Below are positions 31,835 to 39,289 of a stretch of 64,000 bases of DNA, one piece after another. Numbering within the stretch: the stretch's first letter is position 1; every line of letters starts with the position of its first letter. The DNA comes from Pseudoselenomonas ruminantium (GTDB lineage Bacteria; Bacillota; Negativicutes; Selenomonadales; Selenomonadaceae). Made by a program: the position numbers and the translations under genes. The stretch covers positions 1 through 64,000 of the forward strand of contig NZ_FNJQ01000018.1 of assembly GCF_900104055.1 (NCBI RefSeq), in the 5' to 3' direction. Under the pieces are notes generated by a model. That model saw only the letters and a program-made list of their open reading frames with translations. It ran no database searches and had not been told where the DNA came from.

Positions 31835-32935
31835 TTAACGGGAAGCCCGTTTAATGAGATATGCACCAGCCACGAGGCCGATCAGATTCGGCATCCAGAC
31901 CGCCAGCATGGGCGGCAGGGCCCCGCTGCGGGCCAGTGCATTGCCCATGGTCATCAGGGCATAGTAGAAAAAGATGATGATGACGCTGATGGCAAAGCCC
32001 GCCGACGACGAATTACGCGTAGGCTGCAAGCCGAGCGGCACGCCGATCAGGGCAAAGACGAGACTGGCCATCGGCACGGTCACGCGCTGATAGAGCTCGG
32101 CTTCGAGCTTGTTGGTATTGACGTACTGCGTCTTCATGATATCGATCTGCGCCCGCAGTTCCTTCATCGTGAGTTCCTCGGAATCCTTCTGCTCACGGAC
32201 AATCTGCTTGGGACCTGCGCTAATCGGCAGTACCTGCGTCTTGAAGCGCACGGTATGCTCGCTCTTGCCATCGCCCTCGCTGATATCGTAGATCATGCCA
32301 TTGTGCATGGTCCATATATTGCCATTCCATTCGGCATAGTCGGCATTCTCCACATGGGTTACCTTGCCATCGTCACCGAATTCCTGCAGGGTGATGCCCT
32401 GCAGCTGCTGGGTTTCCGCATCATACTGGCGGGCATAGGCCAGCCGCTGGATCTTGTCTTTATGGATTTCCTTCAGGATGATATGTTCCTGGGATTTCAT
32501 GCCGCTGTTGCCTTCGATCTCGTAGTAGACCACATTCTTATAAGCCGTATTAGCCCAGGGCACCACGTATTCATTGAAGGCAATCGCCATGAGGCTCACG
32601 ATGAAGCCCATGATGATGGCCGGCATCGCAATGCGGGAAAAGCTGATGCCGCAGGACTTCATGGCCGTGATCTCGCTGTTGCTGGACAGGCGGCCAAAAG
32701 TCAGGAGTGTGGCCAGCAGCATGGACATCGGGAAGGTCCAGATGACTACCTTGGGCAGGCCGAAGATGAAGATCTTCACCACGGCCTGCAAAGAAGCACC
32801 ATAGTCCGTGATATATTTGGCAATCTTGAAAAGGGTACCGGAACCGATAAACACCGCGGAGAAAGCACAGATGCCAAAGACAAAGGCCAGCGTCACCTCG
32901 CGGAATATATATTTGTCTAAAATTCGCAAACGCAT
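31835..32935 (-). CDS. LPS export ABC permease, LptF/LptG family
   Basis: A 366-aa permease that pulls LPS from the inner membrane together with LptB. N-terminal helices begin LDKYIFREVTLAFVFGICAF; a periplasmic beta-jellyroll domain occupies about 135-270 (VVYYEIEGNSGMKSQEHIIL); the C-terminal helices include LVFALIGVPLGLQPTRNSSS. Only one such gene is present in the cluster, whereas E. coli has an LptF-LptG pair. It follows lptB in the operon. A second permease could lie elsewhere. Confidence 0.93.
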   Translation of the reverse strand: MRLRILDKYIFREVTLAFVFGICAFSAVFIGSGTLFKIAKYITDYGASLQAVVKIFIFGLPKVVIWTFPMSMLLATLLTFGRLSSNSEITAMKSCGISFSRIAMPAIIMGFIVSLMAIAFNEYVVPWANTAYKNVVYYEIEGNSGMKSQEHIILKEIHKDKIQRLAYARQYDAETQQLQGITLQEFGDDGKVTHVENADYAEWNGNIWTMHNGMIYDISEGDGKSEHTVRFKTQVLPISAGPKQIVREQKDSEELTMKELRAQIDIMKTQYVNTNKLEAELYQRVTVPMASLVFALIGVPLGLQPTRNSSSAGFAISVIIIFFYYALMTMGNALARSGALPPMLAVWMPNLIGLVAGAYLIKRASR

Positions 32936-32946
32936 CGTAAATCTCC

Positions 32947-33681
32947 TTACAGGGTGAAGTTCTCGCCTAAATAGAATTTCCGGGCAATGGGGCTTTCCGC
33001 AATGGTCCGGCTGTCGCCTTCCAGCAAAATCTTACCCTCGCTCAGGATATAAGCCCGGTCCACAATCTGCAGGGTTTCCCGCACATTGTGGTCGGTGATC
33101 AGGATGCCCATTCCGCGCTGCCGCAGGTACTGGATGATTTCCTGGATATCGGCCACGGCCAGCGGGTCGACGCCGGCAAAGGGTTCGTCAAGCAGGATGA
33201 ACTGTGGCTCGAGGGCCAGACAGCGGGCGATTTCCACGCGGCGGCGCTCACCACCGGACAGCTCCGTTCCCTTGCGGTTACGCACATGCGTGATGTGGAA
33301 TTCAGCCAGGAGCTCCTCAAACTTCGTACGCTGTTCCGCTTTGGACAGCCCCGTAGTCTCCAGGATGGCCATGATGTTTTCTTCCACCGTCAGCTTGCGG
33401 AAGATGGAGGACTCCTGTGTCAGATAGCTGATGCCGAGCGAAGCCCGCCGGTACATGGGCATTTTCGTGATATTCACATCGGAAAGGAATACTTCCCCGG
33501 AAGTGGGCTGTTCAAGCCCCACAATCATGTAGAAGGATGTGGTCTTGCCCGCACCGTTAGGGCCTAAGAGCCCCACGATCTCCCCCTTCTCCACGCGCAG
33601 GGATACCCGGTCCACCGCCGTATGTTCTTTGAATCGTTTTACCAGATTTTTCGCCTCGATATGCAAGGTCCTGTCCTCCAT
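32947..33681 (-). CDS. lptB: LPS export ABC ATPase LptB
   Basis: A 244-aa ATPase. Walker [18 protein letters not shown]-loop [16 protein letters not shown], signature [16 protein letters not shown], Walker [19 protein letters not shown], and switch His in [14 protein letters not shown]. The sequence is a close LptB match. It lies between lptA and the permease gene. ATG at 33681. Confidence 0.97.
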   Translation of the reverse strand: MEDRTLHIEAKNLVKRFKEHTAVDRVSLRVEKGEIVGLLGPNGAGKTTSFYMIVGLEQPTSGEVFLSDVNITKMPMYRRASLGISYLTQESSIFRKLTVEENIMAILETTGLSKAEQRTKFEELLAEFHITHVRNRKGTELSGGERRRVEIARCLALEPQFILLDEPFAGVDPLAVADIQEIIQYLRQRGMGILITDHNVRETLQIVDRAYILSEGKILLEGDSRTIAESPIARKFYLGENFTL

Positions 33682-33688
33682 CTATGTT

Positions 33689-34372
33689 TCACTTCACCTT
33701 GGCGCGTCCGTTCGGATCAAGGTAAAGCGTCAGTTTGTTGCTCTTCATGGTATTGTTTTCCTGTACGGCCCAGGCATTGCCCGTGAGTACCACACGGCCC
33801 TCCTGCTTGCCCACATAGTCGGCATTGTCGCCGCCGGCTTCCATCTGCCGGGAGGGGCTGACCACATGGACATTCCCCTTGCCGATGTAATGTTCATCAT
33901 CGAGCCAGCCTTCCATGTAGTTGGCCGTGAATGTGCCATCGGCATTGGAAATCGTGCCGCCGCCCGGGATCTTCACGTATTTGTTCGCGTTAGGATAGTA
34001 ATCCACCTGCTCGCCGGCAAAGGATTTATCCCCGTCCGTGCCCCGGACGCTGCCCGTAGCCTGCATGTGGCTCTGGGCATCCATGATGATCTTGTTGCAG
34101 GTCACGCGCAGGGTATCGCGCACAGCGATGACACTGCCTTCAATCGTGGCCAGCTGTGTCTTGGAATTATAAGTGGCCTTGGCGCCCGTAACCTTGGCAT
34201 TGCCCTGCTTTAAAAGCACGTCGCCCGTGGCCACGGCCTGACCACTCTGCATATCATATTCCACGGTATCTGCGTTGAGCTCTGCCGGCTCACCCGCTGC
34301 AGAAATATGGCCCAAGGGTAGAGCCAGACTGAGTGCCATTGCCAGCGTTATCTTCTTCATTCGACTTGTCAT
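33689..34372 (-). CDS. lptA: LptA/OstA-like periplasmic LPS bridge protein
   Basis: A 227-aa exported protein. After a signal peptide (KKITLAMALSLALPLGHISA) come OstA-type beta-jellyroll repeats: LNADTVEYDMQSGQAVATGD, VTGAKATYNSKTQLATIEGS, IMDAQSHMQATGSVRG and YKVK-like ends. It forms the periplasmic bridge carrying LPS between LptC and LptD. It is slightly longer than E. coli LptA (185 aa). It overlaps lptC by 4 bp (ATGA). Confidence 0.92.
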   Translation of the reverse strand: MTSRMKKITLAMALSLALPLGHISAAGEPAELNADTVEYDMQSGQAVATGDVLLKQGNAKVTGAKATYNSKTQLATIEGSVIAVRDTLRVTCNKIIMDAQSHMQATGSVRGTDGDKSFAGEQVDYYPNANKYVKIPGGGTISNADGTFTANYMEGWLDDEHYIGKGNVHVVSPSRQMEAGGDNADYVGKQEGRVVLTGNAWAVQENNTMKSNKLTLYLDPNGRAKVK

Positions 34373-34923
34373 TTTGTTTCTCCTCCCTTGGCCAGATGTG
34401 CCTTGCCAATAATCTTGATCTTATTGAAGCCATCCGAACTTTCAATGCGGTCGCCGGTGGCCAGCAGATCATCTTTCGTTGCCTTTGCACTGCCAATAGC
34501 CGCCAGGATTTCCTTGGCTGCATCCCAGCGCAGTTCATCGCTCGTGAGTTCCGTGCCATCGCTGTTCTTCACCGTGACATTACCGGTGATTGCGATATCC
34601 TTGCTCTCATTGGCGTAAGTTCCCTTGTCGGCCTTGACTTCGACCACGCGTCCATCTTCCATATAGAAATGGCCGGAGAGCTTCTCCAAGGATGCATCCT
34701 TGGTATCGATATTGACTTCGATATGCTCAGCCGTGAGATCCCAGATCTTGCGGCCGTTCTTTTCCTCGCTGATCTCATTGCCGTCATAGCTCATGACCTT
34801 GCTGTCCACCTGCGGTGTTTCCGGCATGTCCGGACGCTCCGGCACAGTAGTCACGGCCCAGACGACCAGCGCGGCAAACAGGGCGATACCTGCTGCCAGC
34901 AGCAGTTTGCGTTTTTTGTCCAT
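34369..34923 (-). CDS. lptC: LPS export inner-membrane anchor LptC
   Basis: A 184-aa protein with one N-terminal helix (LLLAAGIALFAALVVWAVTT) and a periplasmic OstA-like domain: MSYDGNEISEEKNGRKIWDL, HFYMEDGRVVEVKADKGTYA, IAITGNVTVKNSDGTELTSD. It docks LptA to the LptB-permease complex. ATG at 34923 with AGGAGG upstream; the start overlaps the acyltransferase stop. Confidence 0.92.
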   Translation of the reverse strand: MDKKRKLLLAAGIALFAALVVWAVTTVPERPDMPETPQVDSKVMSYDGNEISEEKNGRKIWDLTAEHIEVNIDTKDASLEKLSGHFYMEDGRVVEVKADKGTYANESKDIAITGNVTVKNSDGTELTSDELRWDAAKEILAAIGSAKATKDDLLATGDRIESSDGFNKIKIIGKAHLAKGGETK

Positions 34924-35834
34924 CAGGCTTCCTCCTGTGCTTTGACCGTGTGATGCTTGCCTACGTTCTGCTTCTCCACGGGGGTATTCCAGCGCTTCTG
35001 GAACCAGAGCCACTGGGTGGGATTCTCACGGATGATGTCTTCGATGATCTTCGTCATCCGCACCGTGAAGTCATAGAGATCCTTGTCCGTATCCCCCGTA
35101 TCCTCATAGCGCATGACCTCGCCAATCACGACCTTGTGTTTGCCGTTCGGCTGACGCAGGATGAACGCCGGCAGCACCGGCGCATTGAACTTGCAGGCGA
35201 ACACAGCCGGTCCCATGGGCGTTGCCGCCATCTTGCCGAAGAAGGGCAGGAAAGCCCCGTTGGGGCCGCCGTCCTGATCGGCCAGGAAGCCTAAGATCTT
35301 GCCCTTCTTGAGCGCCTTGGCTGCGGCCAGGAGCTCACTGGTTCCCCGGGAGAAAATCTCCACATTGATGGTTTTTCTGAGATCATTGAGCGCATTGGTG
35401 TACTGCATGTTGGGCTGCGGTTTGGCAATGGCCGTAACCGGCAGTCCGTTCATGGTGAAGGAAGCCGAGAGCCACTCCCAGGTACCGATATGGCCCGTGA
35501 GCACCACTACGCCATGGCCTTCGGCCAGCGCATCAGTCATGCGCTCGAGATGGTCGATCTCGATGTACTCATGAAAGTTTTCCGGCGTGATATTGGGCAT
35601 ATAGAGGATTTCCAGTACATTCCGTGCCAGATTCACAAAGGACGCGCGAATCGTCCTGCGGGCTTCCGCCTCCGTCAGATCCAGCGAGCGCTTGATCTGC
35701 TTTACGGCCAGCTCCCGCTGTTTCTTGATCAGCAGATAGTAAAGCTGTCCGAGCACCCAGCCAGCGGCCATCACAAGTTTGTAGGGGGTATGACACACCA
35801 CCCAGCTCATGAACATCACGAATTTATACTGCAT
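34923..35834 (-). CDS. Lysophospholipid/lipid A late acyltransferase (LpxL/LpxM family)
   Basis: A 303-aa membrane-bound acyltransferase expected to add secondary acyl chains to Kdo-lipid A. The catalytic box is LTGHIGTWEWLSASF (H-x4-E), followed by GFLADQDGGPNGAFLPFFG and a substrate-binding stretch CKFNAPVLPAFILRQPN. N-terminal membrane anchor about residues 5-35. A second family member is at 47946-48845. Which one acts first cannot be told. Confidence 0.93.
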   Translation of the reverse strand: MQYKFVMFMSWVVCHTPYKLVMAAGWVLGQLYYLLIKKQRELAVKQIKRSLDLTEAEARRTIRASFVNLARNVLEILYMPNITPENFHEYIEIDHLERMTDALAEGHGVVVLTGHIGTWEWLSASFTMNGLPVTAIAKPQPNMQYTNALNDLRKTINVEIFSRGTSELLAAAKALKKGKILGFLADQDGGPNGAFLPFFGKMAATPMGPAVFACKFNAPVLPAFILRQPNGKHKVVIGEVMRYEDTGDTDKDLYDFTVRMTKIIEDIIRENPTQWLWFQKRWNTPVEKQNVGKHHTVKAQEEA

Positions 35835-35868
35835 TAATCTTCTTCCCCCAAATAATTCCTATTGGGGC

Positions 35869-36438
35869 TTACTGCACAAGCCCCGCATTTTCTTCAAGTT
35901 TCACCGGCACCAGGAAGCTGGCGATGATTTCCTCCCATTTTCCCTGCGCCTTAAAAATGAATTCCAGCAGGTCACGGACAGCCCCATGGCCGCCCGTGCA
36001 GTCGGAAACCACCAGCGAATGCATGCGCACGGCCGGCACGGCATCGGCCACAGCCATGGGCAGGCCGACCTGCAGCATGATGGGCAGGTCGATGAGATCA
36101 TCGCCGATATAGGCGATCTCCTCATCGGCAAGGCCTGTATGTTTCTTCAGCTCATTGTAGGCCTCACGCTTATCCGAATTTCCCTGGAACACCTCACTGA
36201 TGTTGAGTTCACGAGCCCGATAGGCCACCTGCTTGGACTGACGGCCCGTAATAATGGCCGTCTTGAGCCCCAGGCGATGCGCCAGCGTGATGCCCAAACC
36301 GTCACGGCAGTTGAAGGGCTTATAGAGCTCGCCCTGCTCGCCGATATAGATGCCGCCATCCGTCAGCACACCATCCACATCCAGGATGATGAGCTTGATC
36401 TTCTTGGCAGCCCGCAAAGCATTGCTGTGAATTTCCAT
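35869..36438 (-). CDS. kdsC: 3-deoxy-D-manno-octulosonate 8-phosphate phosphatase KdsC
   Basis: A 189-aa HAD-family phosphatase giving free Kdo. Nucleophile motif LIILDVDGVLTDGGIYIG, motif II AIITGRQSKQV, and motif III YIGDDLIDLPIMLQVGLPMA. It is C1-type (no cap domain), as KdsC is. Overlaps the end of kdsD by 1 bp. Confidence 0.95.
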   Translation of the reverse strand: MEIHSNALRAAKKIKLIILDVDGVLTDGGIYIGEQGELYKPFNCRDGLGITLAHRLGLKTAIITGRQSKQVAYRARELNISEVFQGNSDKREAYNELKKHTGLADEEIAYIGDDLIDLPIMLQVGLPMAVADAVPAVRMHSLVVSDCTGGHGAVRDLLEFIFKAQGKWEEIIASFLVPVKLEENAGLVQ

Positions 36439-37415
36439 TATACCACTCCTTGCCGCAGCAAATCTGTCAGATGAATGATACCTACAGGAACATTGTTTTC
36501 GTCAATAACCGGCAGCACCGTAACCGGACGCGGTTTATGCTTCTCCATGACGGAGAGCGCCGAGGAAGCCATGGCCTCCTGCTTGATGGTCAAAGGCGTT
36601 GCGAACATGATATTGCCCACGGCCTCGTCGAGGAACTTGTAATCCTTGGCCAGCGCCCGGCGGATGATACCATCGGTGATGATACCCACCAGTCTGCCGC
36701 TGTCGTCGATAACCGAAGCCGCGCCCAGGCCCTTGTCCGTCATGATGAACAGCGCATCTTTGGCTGTCTTGTCCTTATGCACAATGGGATTCTCGTCCCC
36801 GGTATGCATGACGTTCTTGACCGTGAGCAGCAGTTTCCTGCCTAGAGCGCCGCCCGGATGGAACAATGCAAAGTCCTGACTCGTGAAATCGCGGACGCTC
36901 ATCAGCGCAATGGCCATCGCATCGCCCATGGCCAGCGTCGCCGTCGTGCTGGCGGTCGGAGCCAGCCCTAAGGGACAGGCTTCCTTTTCCACGCCGATAT
37001 CCACGAAGTAGTCGCTATTCTGCCCGAGCTGGGAATCACGGCGGCCGCACATGGCAATGATCTTCGCACCGATGCGGTGGATGATTGGCAGGATATTGAC
37101 GACTTCCGTAGATTCACCGCTGTTGGAAATGGCGATGACTACATCGTTTTCCGTGACCATGCCCAGATCCCCGTGAAACGCTTCACCGGGATGCATAAAG
37201 AAAGCCGGCGTTCCCGTGCTGGCAAAGGTGGCCGCCATCTTGCGGCCGATATGACCGGACTTGCCCATACCGGTCACCACAACGCGGGCCTTGCAGTCCA
37301 GGATGCACTGCACAGCTGCGACGAATTCCTCATCAATACGGGATTTTAACTTTTCCACGGCATCCGCTTCAATGACGAGCGTTTCCAGCGCCGCTTTTTT
37401 AATCTGTTCTATCAA
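36438..37415 (-). CDS. kdsD: Arabinose-5-phosphate isomerase KdsD/KpsF
   Basis: A 325-aa enzyme making arabinose 5-phosphate, the substrate of KdsA. N-terminal SIS domain (about 1-195) with GMGKSGHIGRKMAATFASTG and VIAISNSGESTEVVNI; two CBS domains follow (VMHTGDENPIVHKDKTAKDA and IKQEAMASSALSVMEKHKPR). The frame starts with TTG at 37415 behind GAGGGGA; I see no ATG option. Directly downstream of kdsA. Confidence 0.95.
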   Translation of the reverse strand: MIEQIKKAALETLVIEADAVEKLKSRIDEEFVAAVQCILDCKARVVVTGMGKSGHIGRKMAATFASTGTPAFFMHPGEAFHGDLGMVTENDVVIAISNSGESTEVVNILPIIHRIGAKIIAMCGRRDSQLGQNSDYFVDIGVEKEACPLGLAPTASTTATLAMGDAMAIALMSVRDFTSQDFALFHPGGALGRKLLLTVKNVMHTGDENPIVHKDKTAKDALFIMTDKGLGAASVIDDSGRLVGIITDGIIRRALAKDYKFLDEAVGNIMFATPLTIKQEAMASSALSVMEKHKPRPVTVLPVIDENNVPVGIIHLTDLLRQGVV

Positions 37416-37443
37416 TCTTATCCCCTCATTATAACACAGGCAG

Positions 37444-38271
37444 TTATTTTACTTTATGGCGCACGATCTCGTGGATAGCCACAGCATCCTTCAGCAGTTC
37501 TTCGAGCTTGTCGAGGTAAACCATATTGGCACCATCGGACAGGGCCTCTTCCGGATTGTCATGAACTTCGAGGAACAACGCATCAACGCCGGCGCCCACA
37601 GCTGCCCGCACGAGGTATTCCACATACTCGCGGTTGCCTGCAGACGTCGTGCCATTGCCGCCCGGCAGCTGCACAGAGTGCGTGCCATCCATCACCACGG
37701 GATAGCCGAAGGAACGCATGATCGGCAGCGACCGCATATCCACCACGAGGTTGTGATAGCCGAAGGACGCACCGCGCTCGGTCAGCATGATCTGATCGCA
37801 GCCGCTTTCATGGAGCTTGTCCACCACATTGCGCATGTCCTCCGGCGCCAGGAACTGCCCCTTCTTGACATTGACCACACGCCCCGTCTGGGCAGCGGCA
37901 TGCAGAAGATCCGTCTGGCGGCACAGGAACGCCGGAATCTGCAGGATGTCCACGACTTCGGCCACAGGCTTCGCCTGCGCAGCCTCATGAATATCCGTCA
38001 CCACCGGCACGCCCAGTTCTTCCTTGATGGTCCTCAGCATCTCGAGGCCCTTCTTGAGGCCCGGGCCACGGAAGCTGTGATAGGACGAACGATTGGCCTT
38101 GTCAAAAGAAGCCTTGAATACATAGTTGATATCCAAGCGCTCACAGATTTCCTTGATGGTGCGGCCAATCAACAGGCAGCGATCCAAACCTTCCAGCACG
38201 CACGGCCCAGCGAGTAACGTCAGCTTCTCCCCGCCACCAATCACATAATTACCAACTTTAACCTGATTCAT
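37444..38271 (-). CDS. kdsA: 3-deoxy-D-manno-octulosonate 8-phosphate synthase KdsA
   Basis: A 275-aa aldol-type synthase joining arabinose 5-phosphate and phosphoenolpyruvate. Motifs: [60 protein letters not shown], and [20 protein letters not shown]. Start at 38271 with AAAGGAG upstream. Its upstream gap (38272-38548) carries hairpin repeats. Confidence 0.97.
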   Translation of the reverse strand: MNQVKVGNYVIGGGEKLTLLAGPCVLEGLDRCLLIGRTIKEICERLDINYVFKASFDKANRSSYHSFRGPGLKKGLEMLRTIKEELGVPVVTDIHEAAQAKPVAEVVDILQIPAFLCRQTDLLHAAAQTGRVVNVKKGQFLAPEDMRNVVDKLHESGCDQIMLTERGASFGYHNLVVDMRSLPIMRSFGYPVVMDGTHSVQLPGGNGTTSAGNREYVEYLVRAAVGAGVDALFLEVHDNPEEALSDGANMVYLDKLEELLKDAVAIHEIVRHKVK

Positions 38272-38339
38272 ATTCAAGCTCCTTTCACCTTTCCACAAAC
38301 ATGTTCGCGTCAACAACCCCTCCACCGCTAATGCGATTC

Positions 38340-38375
38340 CCCTCCCCTTTCAGGGGAGGCTGGGGAACCAGAATC
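38340..38375. repeat. GC hairpin upstream of kdsA
   Basis: CCCCTCCCC / GGGGAGG around TTTCA, then CTGGGGAACCAG. It resembles the hairpin cluster before hypA at 7700-7790. No gene. Confidence 0.4.
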
Positions 38376-38422
38376 TCTTTTTATTTAACGAGTATAACTT
38401 CTTACCACCCGAAAAAATAATG

Positions 38423-38552
38423 GTAAATCGTTGCCCGGTGTCCATGGATGGACACCGGTGGCTTTAAATCCCGTGATGGGATTTTGAGCCACGTTTTCTT
38501 TTTGGTACTTTTTCTTTGCGCCAAAGAAAAAGTACAGAAACAACGCATTTAC
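38423..38552. repeat. Dispersed multi-hairpin repeat, copy 2
   Basis: Same four stems as copy 1 with different paired bases: outer GTAAAT / ATTTAC; CCGGTGTCC / GGACACCGG (38435-38443, 38450-38458); GTGGCT..AAATCCC, loop GTGAT, GGGATTT..AGCCAC; and GTACTTTTTCTTT / AAAGAAAAAGTAC. It sits between kdsB and kdsA, its outer stem touching the kdsB stop. Confidence 0.7.
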
Positions 38553-39277
38553 TTTAACGAGTTATATATTTCGTTGACCTTTGCAAGGTCTTCAGCCGTA
38601 TCAACGCCCACAAACTTGGCTTTCGTCTCAACCACCTTGATGCGGTACCCATTCTCCAGCGCCCGCAGCTGCTCAAGCGACTCCGACTGCTCCAGCGGTG
38701 TCGACTCCATCTTCGCATACTGCAGCAGGAAATCCCGCTTATACGCGTAGATCCCGATATGCTTATATACCGGGCAGCCTGCATTACGCGGGTACGGCAG
38801 CACCGACCGCGAGAAGTACAAGGCATAGCCCTGCTTATCCGTCACAACCTTCACATTGTTGGGATTCTCAATCTCCGCACGGTCTGACATCTCAGTCTTG
38901 ACCGTCGCCATCTGCAGCTCGTTGTCCACTGCGAATACCGCTGCCAGTTCATCGATCAGCGAGGGCTCGATCAGCGGCTCATCTCCCTGTACATTGATGA
39001 TGAGGTCCGCATCAGGGAAGGCCGCAGCAACTTCTGCCAGCCGGTCCGTGCCTGTGGGATGATCTTTCCGCGTCATCATGGCCTTGCCGCCATTGGCTTC
39101 CACGGCCGCCAGGATGCGTTCATCATCCGTCGCCACGATGGTGTCGGATACCAGCTTTGCCTGGGAAGCCCGGTCATACACCCGGCACACCATGGGTTTG
39201 CCGGCAATATCTTTAAGCGGCTTGCCCGGCAGGCGCGTGGACGCATAACGGGCGGGAATCACACAAAGTACCTTCAT
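38549..39277 (-). CDS. kdsB: CMP-Kdo synthetase (3-deoxy-manno-octulosonate cytidylyltransferase)
   Basis: A 242-aa nucleotidyltransferase activating Kdo with CTP. It has VIPARYASTRLPGKPLKDIA at the N-terminus, DHPTGTDRLAEVAA, NVQGDEPLIEPSLID and SRSVLPYPRNAG. All are standard KdsB blocks. It directly follows the waaA-lpxK gene, which uses its product. Confidence 0.97.
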   Translation of the reverse strand: MKVLCVIPARYASTRLPGKPLKDIAGKPMVCRVYDRASQAKLVSDTIVATDDERILAAVEANGGKAMMTRKDHPTGTDRLAEVAAAFPDADLIINVQGDEPLIEPSLIDELAAVFAVDNELQMATVKTEMSDRAEIENPNNVKVVTDKQGYALYFSRSVLPYPRNAGCPVYKHIGIYAYKRDFLLQYAKMESTPLEQSESLEQLRALENGYRIKVVETKAKFVGVDTAEDLAKVNEIYNSLK

Positions 39278-39289
39278 AATCTCTGCCTC

